This document shows, piece after piece, positions 35,140-47,289 of a DNA stretch of 64,000 bases. Source of the stretch: Aselliscus stoliczkanus (lineage: Eukaryota > Chordata > Mammalia > Chiroptera > Hipposideridae). The translations under genes were made by a program, and so were the position numbers. The notes below the pieces were generated by a model. It did not search any database. It was not told where the DNA came from and saw only the letters and a list, made by a program, of their open reading frames with translations. The DNA lies in assembly GCA_033961575.1 (NCBI GenBank), contig CM066736.1, positions 89,883,352 to 89,947,351 of the forward strand. Direction: 5' to 3'. Within the stretch, counting starts at the first letter, position 1. Every line of letters begins with the position of its first letter.

Positions 35140-35235
35140 TTTTGAGGGCAGTGTCACTGGCCCTCAAATGTGGGACCTGAACCGGGGCCTCTAGCTTCCC
35201 AAGCCAGCACTTAACCACCACACCACTCGGCCAGC
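35101..35235 (-). repeat. Short SINE (type B) with (TTTA)n tail
   Basis: Target duplication 'caccaagattttat' at 35087-35100 and 35236-35249. The tail has become a (TTTA)n microsatellite (35101-35142). Confidence 0.95.
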
Positions 35236-35299
35236 CACCAAGATTTTATTTTAAACTTCTGTTTTGTGTTATAAAAAATAGCCAAAATTAGAATCACAT

Positions 35300-35510
35300 G
35301 GGCTTTGTATTCTATCCAGTCACTTGCTCCACTAATTCAGACAAGTGACTTAACCTCCTGAGCCTCCATTTTGCATCTGCAAAATATAGATTAACAGCTA
35401 CCTTGAAGCGCTATTGTCAGGACAACATTAGATACTATAGAAATAAAGATCCTAGCAAACAGGAAATTCTCAATAAATGTTAGCTATTATTTGTATCTCT
35501 TGCCATGTTT
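35300..35510 (-). repeat. MIR
   Basis: 'gacttaacctcctgagcctc', 'catctgcaaaat' and 'aataaatgttagctatta' follow the MIR consensus on the reverse strand. Confidence 0.75.
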
Positions 35511-36473
35511 AAAAGGGTTTGACACATATTCTATACTTGGTGTTTGACTAACTTAATTCTTTTCATAGGTTGCAAGTTAAGGGTTATATCATCTAGGGCA
35601 TCTTATTGAGAAGTCAGTGAAAGTTCTTGCCCTTGACAGGCTTCAAATAAATATTAAATCACTAAAAAAAAATCTAGCTAATCCAAATTATTAGAATTAC
35701 AAGGAACATTTCATGGACTTTTGAGCAGCCTTTTGTAACATTGCCTTTGGGAATCTAAGTGTTGGACAGCAACAATTTTATGTTGTCAATTCCATGTGTT
35801 TATGTATTTTACTTTTTGCTTTTCAAATTCAGACAGGACTGACATGTGTTGATGAGTTTAGTGATGACAGTCTAAATAGCCTGATTGCCTTTAAGCCAAT
35901 GTTTATGGGTACATAATGTGGTTATTTTTTTATTTAGAATTCTTTCTGCCATTTTGTTTCATGTCTCCAATTTTATTTATTGAGCTTTTTTTTTACTTCC
36001 CCCTTTTTTCTTGCTTTCATTTGAGTAGATCAAATCATACTCAATTGTTTATTTTTTATTCTTATGGACACTTAAGTTCAGATCCAAATTCAAGTTTATT
36101 TTTACTCATTGATTTGTTGTTACTATTTAAATTTTCTTTAACAAGTTCTGTAAGATGCCAATCTAGAACTAGGTCTTACCATTTTGGTCCCAAGTTACTT
36201 CTTGGTGCTGTTGTTAAATTTACTGATTGTCACATATCTAGACAATAATCATCTTGTGGTTTGGTTACATGCAGGAAAACAATCTGTGTATTTCATTAAC
36301 CACTTAAGACTGGTGGTGTCTGTAAACAAATCACTCACTTTTCAGCCTCATTTATGAACTGGTTGCATATAGTTTTGAATCCTCTGAAAGCCAAAACTGA
36401 AAAGAATTTGAGAGCGAGTTGATTTTTTAATAGCTGATCCCAAGAAATTAGGACTTGAAATAGTTATATAGTG
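35511..36473. other. Unassigned spacer
   Basis: AT-rich, no gene seen. The 110-codon open stretch at 35916-36248 is Phe/Leu/Ser-rich low-complexity and not supported. Confidence 0.4.
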
Positions 36474-36488
36474 AAAGAAAAGTAGCCA

Positions 36489-36939
36489 GGGCTGGCTGAG
36501 TGTGCATTGGTTAGGAATTGGCTTGGGACACCAGCTCTGAGCAACAGGGCCAGGGTTTGGATCCCACATGAGGTCCAGTGATGCTGTGCCCTCTACAGCT
36601 AAGATGGTGAACAACAGCTCAACCTGGAGCTGGGCTCCCGTGAGTTGCTGGCGATGGCGTAGGCTGCAGCCCCTGCTGCAGCGGGCTGCCATGAGCTACC
36701 GTGAGTGGCTGGCAACAAGCGTGAGCAGCCGGCTGCTGCTGTGAGCTGCTATGAGCTGCCGTGAGTGGCTGTCCAATGACCAGTGACTGACTACCTCAGC
36801 TGGGAAGAGCACAATGATCACAATACTAACATGGGCCAGTGAAGTAATGTCCTCCACAACTAGACTGAAGATTAAAAAGGACAGCAACTTGTCCGTTCTC
36901 CTTGCCCAATTCCCCAATGCTGTTCCCCTCCCCCACAAT
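36489..36939 (+). repeat. Long tRNA-derived SINE (type C), complete
   Basis: Head resembles the short SINE, then a GC-rich body with repeated 'gagctgccgtgagtggctg'-like units and a tail 'ccccaatgctgttcccctcc' ending in AATAAAG. Target duplication 'aaagaaaagtagcca' exact at 36474-36488 and 36940-36954. Length 451 bases. Confidence 0.92.
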
Positions 36940-36954
36940 AAAGAAAAGTAGCCA

Positions 36955-37699
36955 ATGAATGTTTTGTTATCAAGCAAGTGGGTAACTTTCAAAGCCTGTT
37001 TAAAACATGTGCCTCAAAGTTGTCCTTCCTAAGGGATAAGGAAACTGGGATATTTATAAATTTATGTGTGTGTTAGTGGCTTAAAGCTATTTTAGACTTT
37101 CTGTATAGGATTTATTTTCTCAAGAACACTGGAATGTTGTGCATAGACAGAGCTTACCCACAAAGGTCCAAAGGTAGTTGGCAGTCAGGCTGCCTTTTAA
37201 TAAAATGTTAAGTCACAAAAGGACAGGATGGGCACCAAAAATATCCTCTAGAATGGCCCATTCTAATTTCTAAGAAGTCACCTTGGTATAGATGCCTTCA
37301 TCTCACATAGAAAATGTTTAATCTAATTTATCAAATGATAGTTTATTATCTTCTCCTTACATGGAACCCAGCAATGAGTAGGCTTATTCCTGCTGTTTTG
37401 AACTTCTGTTCCTCTTCTTATTCTCAAAGATGTGTATCTTGTATTTTAGCCTAGTTATGTCTTTTTTGTTATACTTTTGAATTTTATCAATTATCATTCT
37501 GTTTATTATTAATGTATGATCTGACTGCATTATTTGTTTAAAATAAGGAATATACACATATTTTTAAATACCTAAAACAAACATATATATTGTTTTTACT
37601 TAAATTATCATTAAATTTTCATAGTTCTCCATAACTTTCAGTAACTATTATTTACTTTAGGAATTAAACCACTATAGGATTTGTATAAAATTATAAAGA
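36955..37699. other. AT-rich spacer, unassigned
   Basis: No gene or named repeat seen. Confidence 0.4.
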
Positions 37700-37701
37700 T
37701 A

Positions 37702-38312
37702 TGATATATAACTGAAAAATGTGGTGAATGTTTAAATTAAAAAATTTTATTATAGTAAAAGACACATTGCCATTAATCCCCCTCAAAATACTCCCCCTTG
37801 CTTTGAACACATTTATCTCTTCATTCTTGCCACTTGCTAAAGCAGTTCTGGAAGTACTTTATGAGTGTCTTCCATGAATGTCTTTAGTTGTGCTGTTGTG
37901 ATTGCCTTGATGTTCTGAATTGATTCAAAATGTTTACCTTTTATGGTCATTTTGACTTTGGGGAAGAGCCAGAAGTCTCACAGTGCCATATCCAGTGAAT
38001 AAGGTAGATGAGGACACACTGTAATGTTTTTATTTGACAGAAGTTGCCATACCAGAAGCAATGTGTGATATGGAGAGGTGTCATGATGGAGGATGAAACC
38101 ATTTGCCCATTTCATGTTATTGAGTTGTTCATGATTCATGATTTAAAACACAGCTTCTCTCAACCATAGTTCACACTTGCACCAAACAAGTTGAAACTTG
38201 TCACACACTGTTACTTAGGTTTGACGTCCCACTTCCCAGGTATTGAAGATCCCTGCCTTTCTGTTAGATGGCATTTGGCAGCAGCATTCACGATATTTTT
38301 GATCACACCTCA
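37702..38312 (-). mobile_element. Internally deleted mariner, transposase relic
   Basis: TA at 37700-37701 and 38313-38314. The minus strand ends in a mariner transposase C-terminal region with the catalytic block resembling 'FILHHD' and 'PYSLDMAL' plus 'FPKVKM'. At about 611 bases it lacks roughly half of a 1.3-kb mariner. Same family as the fold-back copy at 9615-10285. Many stops; inactive. Confidence 0.8.
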
Positions 38313-38314
38313 TA

Positions 38315-39094
38315 AAAGTGAAACCTAAAAGATAGCTTTTAAATAGCTTCTAGTAAATACAATATATAATGTAGAAGTCATGTAATTTTGGGATACCTGG
38401 TGGGAAATCTAATAGCGAGTGGCAGGACATGTCTATTTAATGCCTTGTTAATGATAGTTGTCAAAAAAGAATCAAATAAATAAGTGGAATAATTGGTAAA
38501 CCATCTTATAGTTTGTAAAGTGATTTCATAAATACTTGATACTTGTGCCTTATTTTCTCCGTTTTGTGGATAATTCAGCTGAGGTGAAGAAAAGTAAAGG
38601 GGTATGGCCTCAAACTGAAACTAAAACATTTTGATTACAAATAACCTGCTCTTTTAACTCTATTTCTTAATCTCTATGAATGCCACATATCAAGTTTCCT
38701 CTACCAATGTGATTTCTAGCATCACCTCTAACTTGAGTAGTTCTGTAATTGTTTTGTCGTGTAATTTGTCTCTAGCTTTGGTTGGGGCTCATGGGTACCA
38801 AAGAGTTAATGTACTAGATCCAAACTTTTCTGTGTAAGTTCAATGAAAGATCAAAGAGAACAGGTTGTTTTTCTATTCCTCCCAAGGGTCTACAACCCTG
38901 AGGGAAATAGGAGTAGGTGTATAAGGGGAGGTCAAAATTAAGAGTTCTTACTCTTACCTTTTAGGGCCATATTGACCATCCAGTTTTGGTAAGTACAAGT
39001 AGTTAGAAATCCCTTTGAAAACCTAAACCTAAGGCTTTGTTAAACAGTTTACATCTGAAAAAATGACTATGGGGAGGGAGGAAGAGGAAGTGGC

Positions 39095-39096
<2 letters not shown>
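38315..39096. other. Spacer with MIR-like segment
   Basis: About 38460-38650 has MIR character ('ttatagtttgtaaagtgatt'). Otherwise unassigned. Confidence 0.4.

Positions 39097-39133
<37 letters not shown>
39097..39133. repeat. (TG)n microsatellite
   Basis: About 18 uninterrupted units. Confidence 0.95.
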
Positions 39134-39136
<3 letters not shown>

Positions 39137-39339
39137 GTGTGTGCAAAAAGGGATGGTATTGCACAGTCTGAAGATTAAAAATGATTTTATTGACTCTGAT
39201 ATTAGTAGGATTTCATTTACTTGATAGTACGACAAATGAAAGTAAGTCTTATTGTCAATTTAAAAAAGAAAAAAAGAGAAAAAAAAAACCTCTTCAGCCA
39301 ATCTAGGACTTGAAGTGTGGAAGAAATGGTTAGGGAATT

Positions 39340-39560
39340 TTTGTCAAAATAATTATTAGCAGCTGGTATTTACAGATTATCTTCATTATGTTAAAGACTA
39401 TATCAGACTATCTAAAATAACTATTTTATATAGGTATTGTTGTTTAGAACATTTAACAGAAAAGCAAACATTTGCTTGGAAGCCTACACAACTTGCCCAA
39501 AATCACACGATGGTAAGTTGCTTTGTGAGATTTAGACCGAGATGTTTTTGCATGAGAATT
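39340..39560 (+). repeat. MIR
   Basis: 'acaacttgcccaaaatcaca' and the preceding core follow the MIR consensus. Confidence 0.65.
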
Positions 39561-39572
39561 AAGGGCAGATTT

Positions 39573-40690
39573 CTTTATTTTTTATTTTTTAATTAAAATT
39601 TATTGGGGTGACAATGGTTAGTAAAATTACATAGATTTCAAGTATACAATTCTGTAATAGATCATCTGTATATCACATTGTATATTCACTACCCAGAGTC
39701 AGCTCCCCTTTCATCACCATATATTTGACCCCATTTACCTTCATTTACCACCCCTCTCCTCCCTTACCCTCTGGTACCCACTAAACTATTGTCCTTGTCT
39801 ATGAGTTTTTGTTTCTTTATTTGTTTGTCTTATTCCTTTGTTGTTTTCAGTTTTTATATCCCATGTATCAGTGAAGTTATGTGGTTCTCTATGTTTTCTG
39901 TTTGACTTATTTCACTTAGCGTAATAGTCTCAAGATCCATCCATGTTGTCACAAATGGCACTAGTTCATTTTTTTCTCATGGCAGAGTAGTATTCCATTG
40001 TGTATATATACTACATCTTCTTTATCCAATCATCTATCGAAGGACATATTGGTTATTTCCATATCTTGGCCACCATAAATAAAGCTGCAATAAACATCAG
40101 AGCATATATATCTTATAGATAAATGTTTTCAGAATTTTTGGTTATATGTCCAGGAGAGGAGTTGCTAGGCCATATGGTAATTCTATTCTTTTTTTTTTTT
40201 TTTTAAAGATTTATTGGGGAATTGGCGGAGGGGAACAGCGCTGGGGAATCGGGGAAGGGGAACAGACAAGTTGCTGTCTTTTTGTTCTTCAGTTTAGTTG
40301 CGGAGGATGTTGCTTCACTGTTGGTATCGTCATTGCACTCTTCCCGGATGAGGCAGATTTGTCGCTGGCCTCTGGATGTCGCTCACCGCGGCTATTGGCA
40401 ACTCACTCTTGGCTGCCAGCTGCTCACGCTGGCTGCGGGCCACTCATTGTAGCCTATGGCAGCCCACTGCAGCAGGGGCTGCAGCCCACACCATCCCCGG
40501 GGCTCGCACAGTCCAGCTCCAGGTGGAGCTGTTGTTAGCTGTAGAGGGCAGTGTCACTGGCCCTCATGTGGGATCCGAACCGGGGCCGCTGGCATCCCAA
40601 AACCAGCGCTTAACCAATGCGCCACTCGGCCGGCCCTGGTAGTTCTATTCTTATTTTTTTGAGGAATCTTCACATTGCCTTCAATAGAAA
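39573..40690 (-). repeat. 5'-truncated L1 (3' portion), split by a long SINE
   Basis: Minus-strand L1 3' UTR ('ttattggggtgacaatggtt') and the end of ORF2, recognisable by 'gcagagtagtattccattgt' on the plus strand. Its 3' UTR differs from the 10775/26035 type and it is more diverged, so it is an older subfamily. A SINE is inserted at 40191. Confidence 0.85.
40191..40636 (-). repeat. Long tRNA-derived SINE (type C), complete
   Basis: Target duplication 'tggt(a/a)ttctattctt'-like at 40175-40190 and 40637-40652 (one mismatch). Reverse-strand head 'ggccggccgagtggcgca', GC-rich body and tail ending 'ccccaataaatcttt'. 446 bases. Open frames across it are not genes. Confidence 0.93.
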
Positions 40691-41597
40691 ACCCAGATAT
40701 AAACCCACATAAAGAGGGCTTACCTTAAAGAATGGGAATTCTAAGAGGTCTGGGCGATGTTTGATCTGATGAATATCCTCCTTGAAACACTCTCTTCCTT
40801 TGGCACTCACTGCATTCCACTCTCCCAGATCCCTGGATATTCTTGTGCAAGGTGTTCTCAACAATCTTGCTACTCCTCAGGGTTCTAGCTGAAATCTAAA
40901 TTTTGTATTTTTTACATTTTTCCTGAGGGATCTCATCTATTCTCATGACCTCAAATACAAACTATGATATCAATATTTCTGAATTGGCAGCTCTGTAGAG
41001 TTATTTTTCCTGAAGATCAGACTTGATGTGCCAAAGCATACTCTGTGTAAGATCAAGTTTACCATTGAAAGTGTAGGTAAGTAGAGTAAGCATAATATTC
41101 CTTGGTTATTATTACAGAATAAAGGGAGAAGGCACTAAGGAATGATTCTGTTTTACATTTTTCAACTCACATTCATTCTTTGCACATTTTGCGAGAGGCT
41201 TTCATGTTCCAGGAACTATTTGATGACACATATATGAAGATAAATAAAATCCAATTTATGCCTTTCAGTATTTAGCAGTTGTGGTGGGATTGTTTTGGGC
41301 ACAGATATGGTGGTGGTGGGATTGTGTTGGGCACAGATTCATAAAAACAGTACATTACAAAAGAGTGTAGAAACTACTGAAAATAAAAGATGCATGCACA
41401 ACAGAAATATTTTCTGAAAGACCCAAGTCAATATCCATCTGCCAAAGAGGGGGAAAAAAAGGAAATAATGGTTAAGAGTTTTTGAGAATGAAAATTTTTT
41501 TATGACTTCTGGAAAGCAGTGATCCAAATTAAATCTGCTAGATAGGCATGCTGACAGATTATATACAGAATAATTTTCATGGCATTTGAAAATCTAC
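40691..41597. other. Unassigned spacer
   Basis: Contains an imperfect tandem pair of about 29 bases at 41280-41339 ('gtggtgggattgt...gggcacagat'). No gene seen. Confidence 0.45.
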
Positions 41598-41603
41598 CAT
41601 CTC

Positions 41604-42709
41604 TGTTGAGAGCCGACAGCCCCCCCAGTGTCTGAGAAAGTCACAGTGCCACATTCAGCACTGGATGTTTGGGGTGCTGCCTTATGGTTGGTCATGTAAT
41701 ATCTCCTGCCTCTGTGAACCCATGTGCCTTTCCTCCTATAGGAGACAATACACTCACTGCATTTGTGACAAGTTCCTGTGGTACCCTGATGATAGCTGGC
41801 TGTGTAAGTCAATGACTGGGCAAGATTTCCTAAAAAAGAAATAAGGAAACTACCTAAGACAGGCTACAGCCTGAGGAGACCCCTGAACTGAGATATTGGG
41901 GACTCAAGTCCCTTGGAAACTGAGGCACAGATCTCTGGCCACATAGGCCAAAAGGCCTGGCTGTGAGAAACTGATGATAACATCAGTCCTTGAGCTCACT
42001 CGCCTATGGTCACTGCTGTGAAAAGTCTCTTTGGAGATCAAAGGTCTACAGGTCATGAGGGTTTCGATAAGAGGCAACTTACTGACCACGAGGTATGTTA
42101 ATTAACAGCTTTATTTGAATTCTTTGCCTAGTGCATTGTTGTAGCAACAGATACTGAAGCTTTGACTGAGAAACAGATGTTACCCTCTATTGTAAATATG
42201 TAGCCCTCCATAGGATTAGAGAAGTTTGAGACTCCCCTTTTAGCTACTAAGTATTGTAATCATATTGTAATCACATAGGAATAGACTTTAGATAATCTTT
42301 ACACTAAACTCAGCCACTGCTAGTATTTTAGTAATAGCTCAAGTATACTCCCTGTGAGTCTAGCTGCTGGAATTTGGGATAATGGCTAGGTAGTCATGGT
42401 AACCACTCTTTCGGCGATATGTAGAGATAAGTGAATCCTTAACATAGAATAGGCCAGTATACCCTGGAGAAAACAATTACAGGGAAGTAAAGACTGTGAA
42501 AATCCTGGGAAATAGAAAACACCAAACTCATGTGAAATGTCTTGTGATTGAGGTAATGGTCAAAAATCCCTATAATAGGGATATGCTGTAGCAATAAAGT
42601 GTGACACTCCTGCGAAACTCTTTCCAGTGTCTCCACTCTCTTCTTTTTCCTCGCCAACTCCGTCCCACCCGAGGGAATCCCTGGACTCCGCGGAGGCTGG
42701 ACCCCCGCA
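41604..42709 (+). mobile_element. Solo retroviral LTR (ERV2/betaretrovirus-like)
   Basis: Begins TGTTGAGAGCC and ends CCCCCGCA, flanked by an exact 6-bp duplication 'catctc' (41598-41603 and 42710-42715). AATAAA at 42593-42598, about 110 bases before the 3' end, sets plus orientation. At 1,106 bases it is long, as in betaretroviral LTRs, which also make 6-bp duplications. No primer-binding site, gag, pol or env lies beside it, so it is a recombined solo LTR. The family name is inferred; the TG...CA ends and duplication are seen. Minus-strand open stretches inside it are not genes. Confidence 0.8.
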
Positions 42710-42715
42710 CATCTC

Positions 42716-44185
42716 CAAAATATACTTTCTCTGAGCATTGACATTAGATTTGTTGCCATGGCAGGAGATAAATAAGACATGTCAAATGGTTTAGGAGCTC
42801 CCCGTCTAGCAGCTACAGCTCCACTTACAAGCAGACAAAACAGATCTGTGTAGATAGTATCAAGAAAATACCAAATATTTTGGTCCAAGCCTTCTTGTTG
42901 TTTATTATGCTTTTCTGGTTATCTTCTAAATAATTACAAAATACAATATCAATTCACAATCAAACTTCAATTTAGAGAAGCCCAATAATTTTTCATATCC
43001 ATATATTTTCCATTGGTGATTGATGGTTTTTCTTCTATTGCAATTTGAACTTTAAAAAAGCTCTGGAGTGAGGTTAACATCTGATGTGAGCTCTAGCCTT
43101 CTGTTGCCTCTCCCTTTATTTTGGTATATTTGCATTTTTTGCAAATGAAATTATTAATTTAATAATTTTCATTTATTTATTCATGTATTCATCAGGCTTA
43201 CTAAATATACCATGGGATTTATGATGGTTATCATAGATATGTGTGTTTCCCCAGTAATGTATATCAATTATTCAACATTGGCTCAAAAAATTCATAATAA
43301 GTTGCAAGTTTATATATTTTACCTTTGAAAATATAATTTTAACTCTTTAATAGAAACCCTCTCAATAAAATTCGTGAGTGGATTTAAAATTTTTCATTAC
43401 AAAGAGGAATTGAGTGATTTGGATTTATTTCACTTAGAATTTCTTTGACTACTTTGCTCAGAGATAAAATATAAGATAATTTGATCAAGAGAGATAAGAT
43501 GAACGTACACATGATACTACTGTATGGCTGCACCATTTGCCCTTGAAATAATTAAATAATAACATGAAGAGTGGGCCATAGGTTCTTGAGCTAGGAACTA
43601 TCCATTTCACGTAGGCGTCCAATATGGATACATAACTCTCAAAAATGAATCCGTGCTCTCCATTTCTCATACTTCTCCTTTTGGAAACCATTGCATAATC
43701 AATATTAATATATTACAGATGTTTGTGATTTATTCAGCCTAGATTAGTGTTTACGCTCACCTATAAAATGTGGATAATAAGTACCTACCTCATAAGTTTA
43801 AGACTTAAATTAGGTTATACATTTACTTTCTAGCATTTAACATTTATTTATTATGCTGTAGATATTTTCAAGAATCTCTGATTATTTTCTTAAACTATTG
43901 TTTTTACACTTTATTCCATGACATCAGGAATCTTGTTATGAATTCAACAAGAGGACTATTAAAAGTCATGTGGGAAAGCAGAGGGAAAGATTCTGAGTGC
44001 CTGTCACTGACTCAATCAAGCAGCTCTGCTTTGATATGATTTTCATATTTGGATAAAAATGTTTGAAAACCATCACCTTAGGATAAATTGTTATAAATGA
44101 AATTCCCATGTTGGAAAACATGAACATGTTTAAGGACTTTGATATATGTTGCAAATTGAATTTTAGCAATATTATGCCAAATATG
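42716..44185. other. AT-rich spacer with a MIR-like piece
   Basis: About 43730-43880 resembles reverse-strand MIR ('ctcacctataaaatgtggat'). Rest unassigned. Confidence 0.4.
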
Positions 44186-44193
44186 CCTCTGAG

Positions 44194-44472
44194 CAGGGAC
44201 CAGCAAACTGTGGCCTGCTAGCCACATGCAGCTCTTTGGGTACATTCTGTCTTGAAAGTTTGCTGACCCCTGGAAGAGCCAATCCTGTCCCTCACAACAA
44301 TTTAAAAATTATCCGAGAGCCATAATTATATTTTTACAAATAAGGAAAATTTAAAGTAATATTATACATGAAACTATGGTAGTTTTATTTTCATTTTCAA
44401 TTTTCCTTCAGAGCTACTTGTACGTACCAAAGAGCCGCATGTGGCTTGTGAGCCACAGGTTACCGACCCCTG
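44194..44472. mobile_element. Non-autonomous hAT element with an extra internal terminus
   Basis: Ends 'cagggaccagcaaactgtgg' and, read backward, 'caggggtcggtaacctgtgg' are inverted repeats continuing with 'gccacatgc(a/g)gctcttt'. Flanked by an 8-bp duplication with one mismatch (44186-44193 and 44473-44480), typical of hAT. A third terminus, 'tttgctgacccctg', lies at 44259-44272. Confidence 0.8.
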
Positions 44473-44539
44473 CTTCTGAGCATAACATGTAAAAGAACTG
44501 CTTACTTCACAACATTGAGTTTTATCCAAAAGTGTGACT

Positions 44540-44562
44540 GCTTTTTGTTTATGTGATTTCAG
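44540..44562 (+). promoter_or_regulatory. Likely 3' splice site before the OR51A7-like pseudogene
   Basis: 'ctttttgtttatgtgatttc' followed by AG at 44561-44562, 32 bases before the ATG at 44595. Good polypyrimidine tract; same arrangement as at OR51T1. Confidence 0.55.
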
Positions 44563-44594
44563 ATTTGGCTAAAGAGCTCACATCCCTACTTATT

Positions 44595-45490
44595 ATGCCT
44601 GTTTTCAATAACTCTGAGGTCCAGCTTTTTCTTCTGATTGAAATCCCAGGCCTGGAACATGCTCACATTTGGATCTCCATTCCCATCTGCCTCATGTACC
44701 TTGTTGCCATCGTGGGCAACAGCACCATCCTCTTTATCATAAAGACAGAGCCCTCACTTCATGAGGCCATGTATTATTTCCTTGCCATGTTGGCCCTATC
44801 TGACCTGGGCCTGTCCTTTTCATCCCTCCCCACCATGCTGAGACTCTTCTTGTTTAATGCCATGGGAATTTCACCCAATGCCTGTTTTGCTCAAGAATTC
44901 TTCATCCATGGATTCACTGTCATGGAATCCTCAGTACTTGTAGTTAAGTCTTTGGATGGCTTTCTTGCCATTCACAGTCTGCTGAGATATAGTTTTTTCC
45001 TCACTAGCAACAGAGTTGCTAAAATGGGACTGATATTAGCCATCAGGAGCATTCTCTTAGTGCTTCCATCCCATTCTCTCTAAGGAGATTAAAATATTGT
45101 CAGAAGAACCTTCTTTCTCACTCATACTGTCTTCATCGGGATACCATGAAGCTGGCCTGTGCTGATAACAAGATCAATGTTATCTATGGCTTCTTTGTTG
45201 CTCTCTGTACTATGCTGGACTTGGCATTAATTGTTCTGTCTTACATGCTTACCTTGAAGACTGTACTCAGCATTGCATCTCTGGCAGAGAGACTCAAGGC
45301 CCTCCGTACCTGTGTCTCCCACATTTGTGCTATACTAGTTTTCTACATCCCCATCATTACCCTGGCTGCTATGCACCACTTTGTTAAGCACAAAAACCCC
45401 CTCACTGTAATCCTTATTGCAGATATATTTTTGTTGTTGCCACCGTTAATGAACCCGATTGTATATTGTGGAAAGACTCGAAAAATCTGA
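44595..45490 (+). pseudogene. OR51A7: OR51A7-like olfactory receptor pseudogene
   Basis: Starts 'MPVFNNSEVQLFLLIEIPGL', very like human OR51A7 as I recall it, with G41-N42 in TM1, 'PSLHEAMYYFLAMLALSD' in TM2 and 'NACFAQEFFIHGFTVMESS' in TM3. Relative to intact OR51A genes one base is missing near 45069-45070 (in the codons for L-P-F-P-F), which puts a stop at 45081-45083. The second part, read in the other frame from about 45071, keeps 'MKLACADNKINVIYGFFVAL', 'RLKALRTCVSHICAI' and 'LLPPLMNPIVYCGKT', then ends early at 45490, about ten residues short. The TM3 motif D-R-F reads D-G-F (44955-44963) and the following N-P reads S-L. All this agrees with loss of function. An alternative reading as a sequencing error would not explain the D-G-F change or the early stop. 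Confidence 0.9.
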
Positions 45491-47289
45491 TAGGTCCTGG
45501 GGAAGTTGTTTAACATACAGGCATATAGGAGATAAGGACTTGAATACTGAGGTAATAATTGTCAGCCAGTAAGTATTTATTGGCACCTAATGTGTGTTCA
45601 GTGCCACAGTGGTCACTCTCTAGTAGAGGACTGGGAGAAGAGTAAAAGGCTGTGCTGTACAGAATTGATAATAAAGTTGGGAATGTAATAGTCAATGGGA
45701 AAGATAATATAATCAGGTGATATATGACACACAGAGGTTTAATTAACATTTTAAGAACAGTTGAAACTAAACACAATGTTATGTAGCACTTGTATTTGAG
45801 TCGGCCCTTAAAGAACGGATAAAATTTGGACAGACTGAGATTATTCCAGTAGCATTTATTAAATTTATACAACGTACGCTTATACTATTGAGGTGAAGTA
45901 GAATAGCAGGGCACATAGCAGCTATGAAGCATGTTAGTCTGGCTGGAATAGAGGATAATTTAGCAAATAATGAGAGATAATTTTGAATTATATGAGTGAA
46001 GCAGATGTTGGAGTACCTAAAAAAGCCTTTAAATGTCTCAATTCAGGAGTTATTACAGACACAATTGAATCTCTACAACAAACACCTAACATGGTAAATC
46101 AAATTTTAAGAATGGTATGTCTGAAAGCATGAGGGAGATGGACTGTGGACCATATTAGGTCAATCACCTCAGGCAAGAGCATGGGGTTACTCCCTTAAGG
46201 CTCTCCTACTGCTGTAACCACGCCAAGCCTGGAAGCTCTAGTGTCTGCCAGAACTTGGCTGTCTGCTTGGCTAAAAGCCAGAGAACTTATCTCCCCTATT
46301 ACTTCTCCCTACCCAAATTTATTCTTACCTCAGCATTCACTATTTCACTTTATTTTCCATATCCAAACTGACATAAAGTCCTATAGAAGTTTTTCTCCCA
46401 ACCATTGGTCATTTTTCCTGTTCTATCTATTCTGCCAGAATCCTCATCTCAAATCACCATCCTCTCATGCAAGAACTTTTTATAGCTTCCTAATTTGGCC
46501 CCTTGCTTCAATCTCAACCTCCAATTTGTTTTCCACTTTGTAGCCAGTTATCTTTAGTAAAAGTAAAACAGGTTATGTTAGCCACTCACTTAAAACACTC
46601 TCATTCTCTCCTATTACAATTGCGGTAAAGAACATAGTCCATGGATCCCCGCCCCCCACAAAAAAAATCTCATGATGTAGATGCTGATGCCTTATTTCAT
46701 GCCAAGAGTCTGAAAAAATCTCGACCTCTTTCCCTGTAGACATGATGAAAACTCAGGCCACAACAAACAAACAATAGCCAGAGAACAAAGACTCTTGAGA
46801 GACATATAATTCATTGATTACGAGTCTCTCATTCACAGCTGAAAGAATCAGGGCACAGAAAAAAAGCTTGACTTTCTCAGAGCCACACAACAAATGATAA
46901 CTGAAATTGTCAAAAAATGGAACTCAGAAAGTTTCCATACATTCATATATTTGACGCTTAACATCAACCTATGAAAGAAGATTAATAAGCTCCAATAAAA
47001 TCTGAGACAAAAATCCAGTGTGTAAAACAAAGGGAGACATTGGAAGAAAGGGAAAGAATTGTCCTTGTACCAGAGGAAGTGTCAGACCTAGATTTCTTTT
47101 CTAGGACTTCCTAAGGGTAGGGCCCTGTAGGTTTGGTCCTGGGTGTGGGAACTGGAAGAATTGAAACCATGAACAATGAGGTAAGGGAGGTGTTTGGATT
47201 TCACCTTCATTTTTATCTGTGATAAGATTGATAGGAAGGAGTAAAATCTAGGATGGATAAACAGTGCTCTGGAAAGATAAGGCCATATA
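45491..47289. other. Spacer with L2-like tracts
   Basis: About 46220-46660 is pyrimidine-rich and L2-like. No other assignment. Open stretches here show no conserved motif. Confidence 0.4.

Noticed and set aside
42439..42888. 149-codon minus-strand open frame
   Set aside because: Runs antisense across the end of the solo LTR into unique sequence; no motif.
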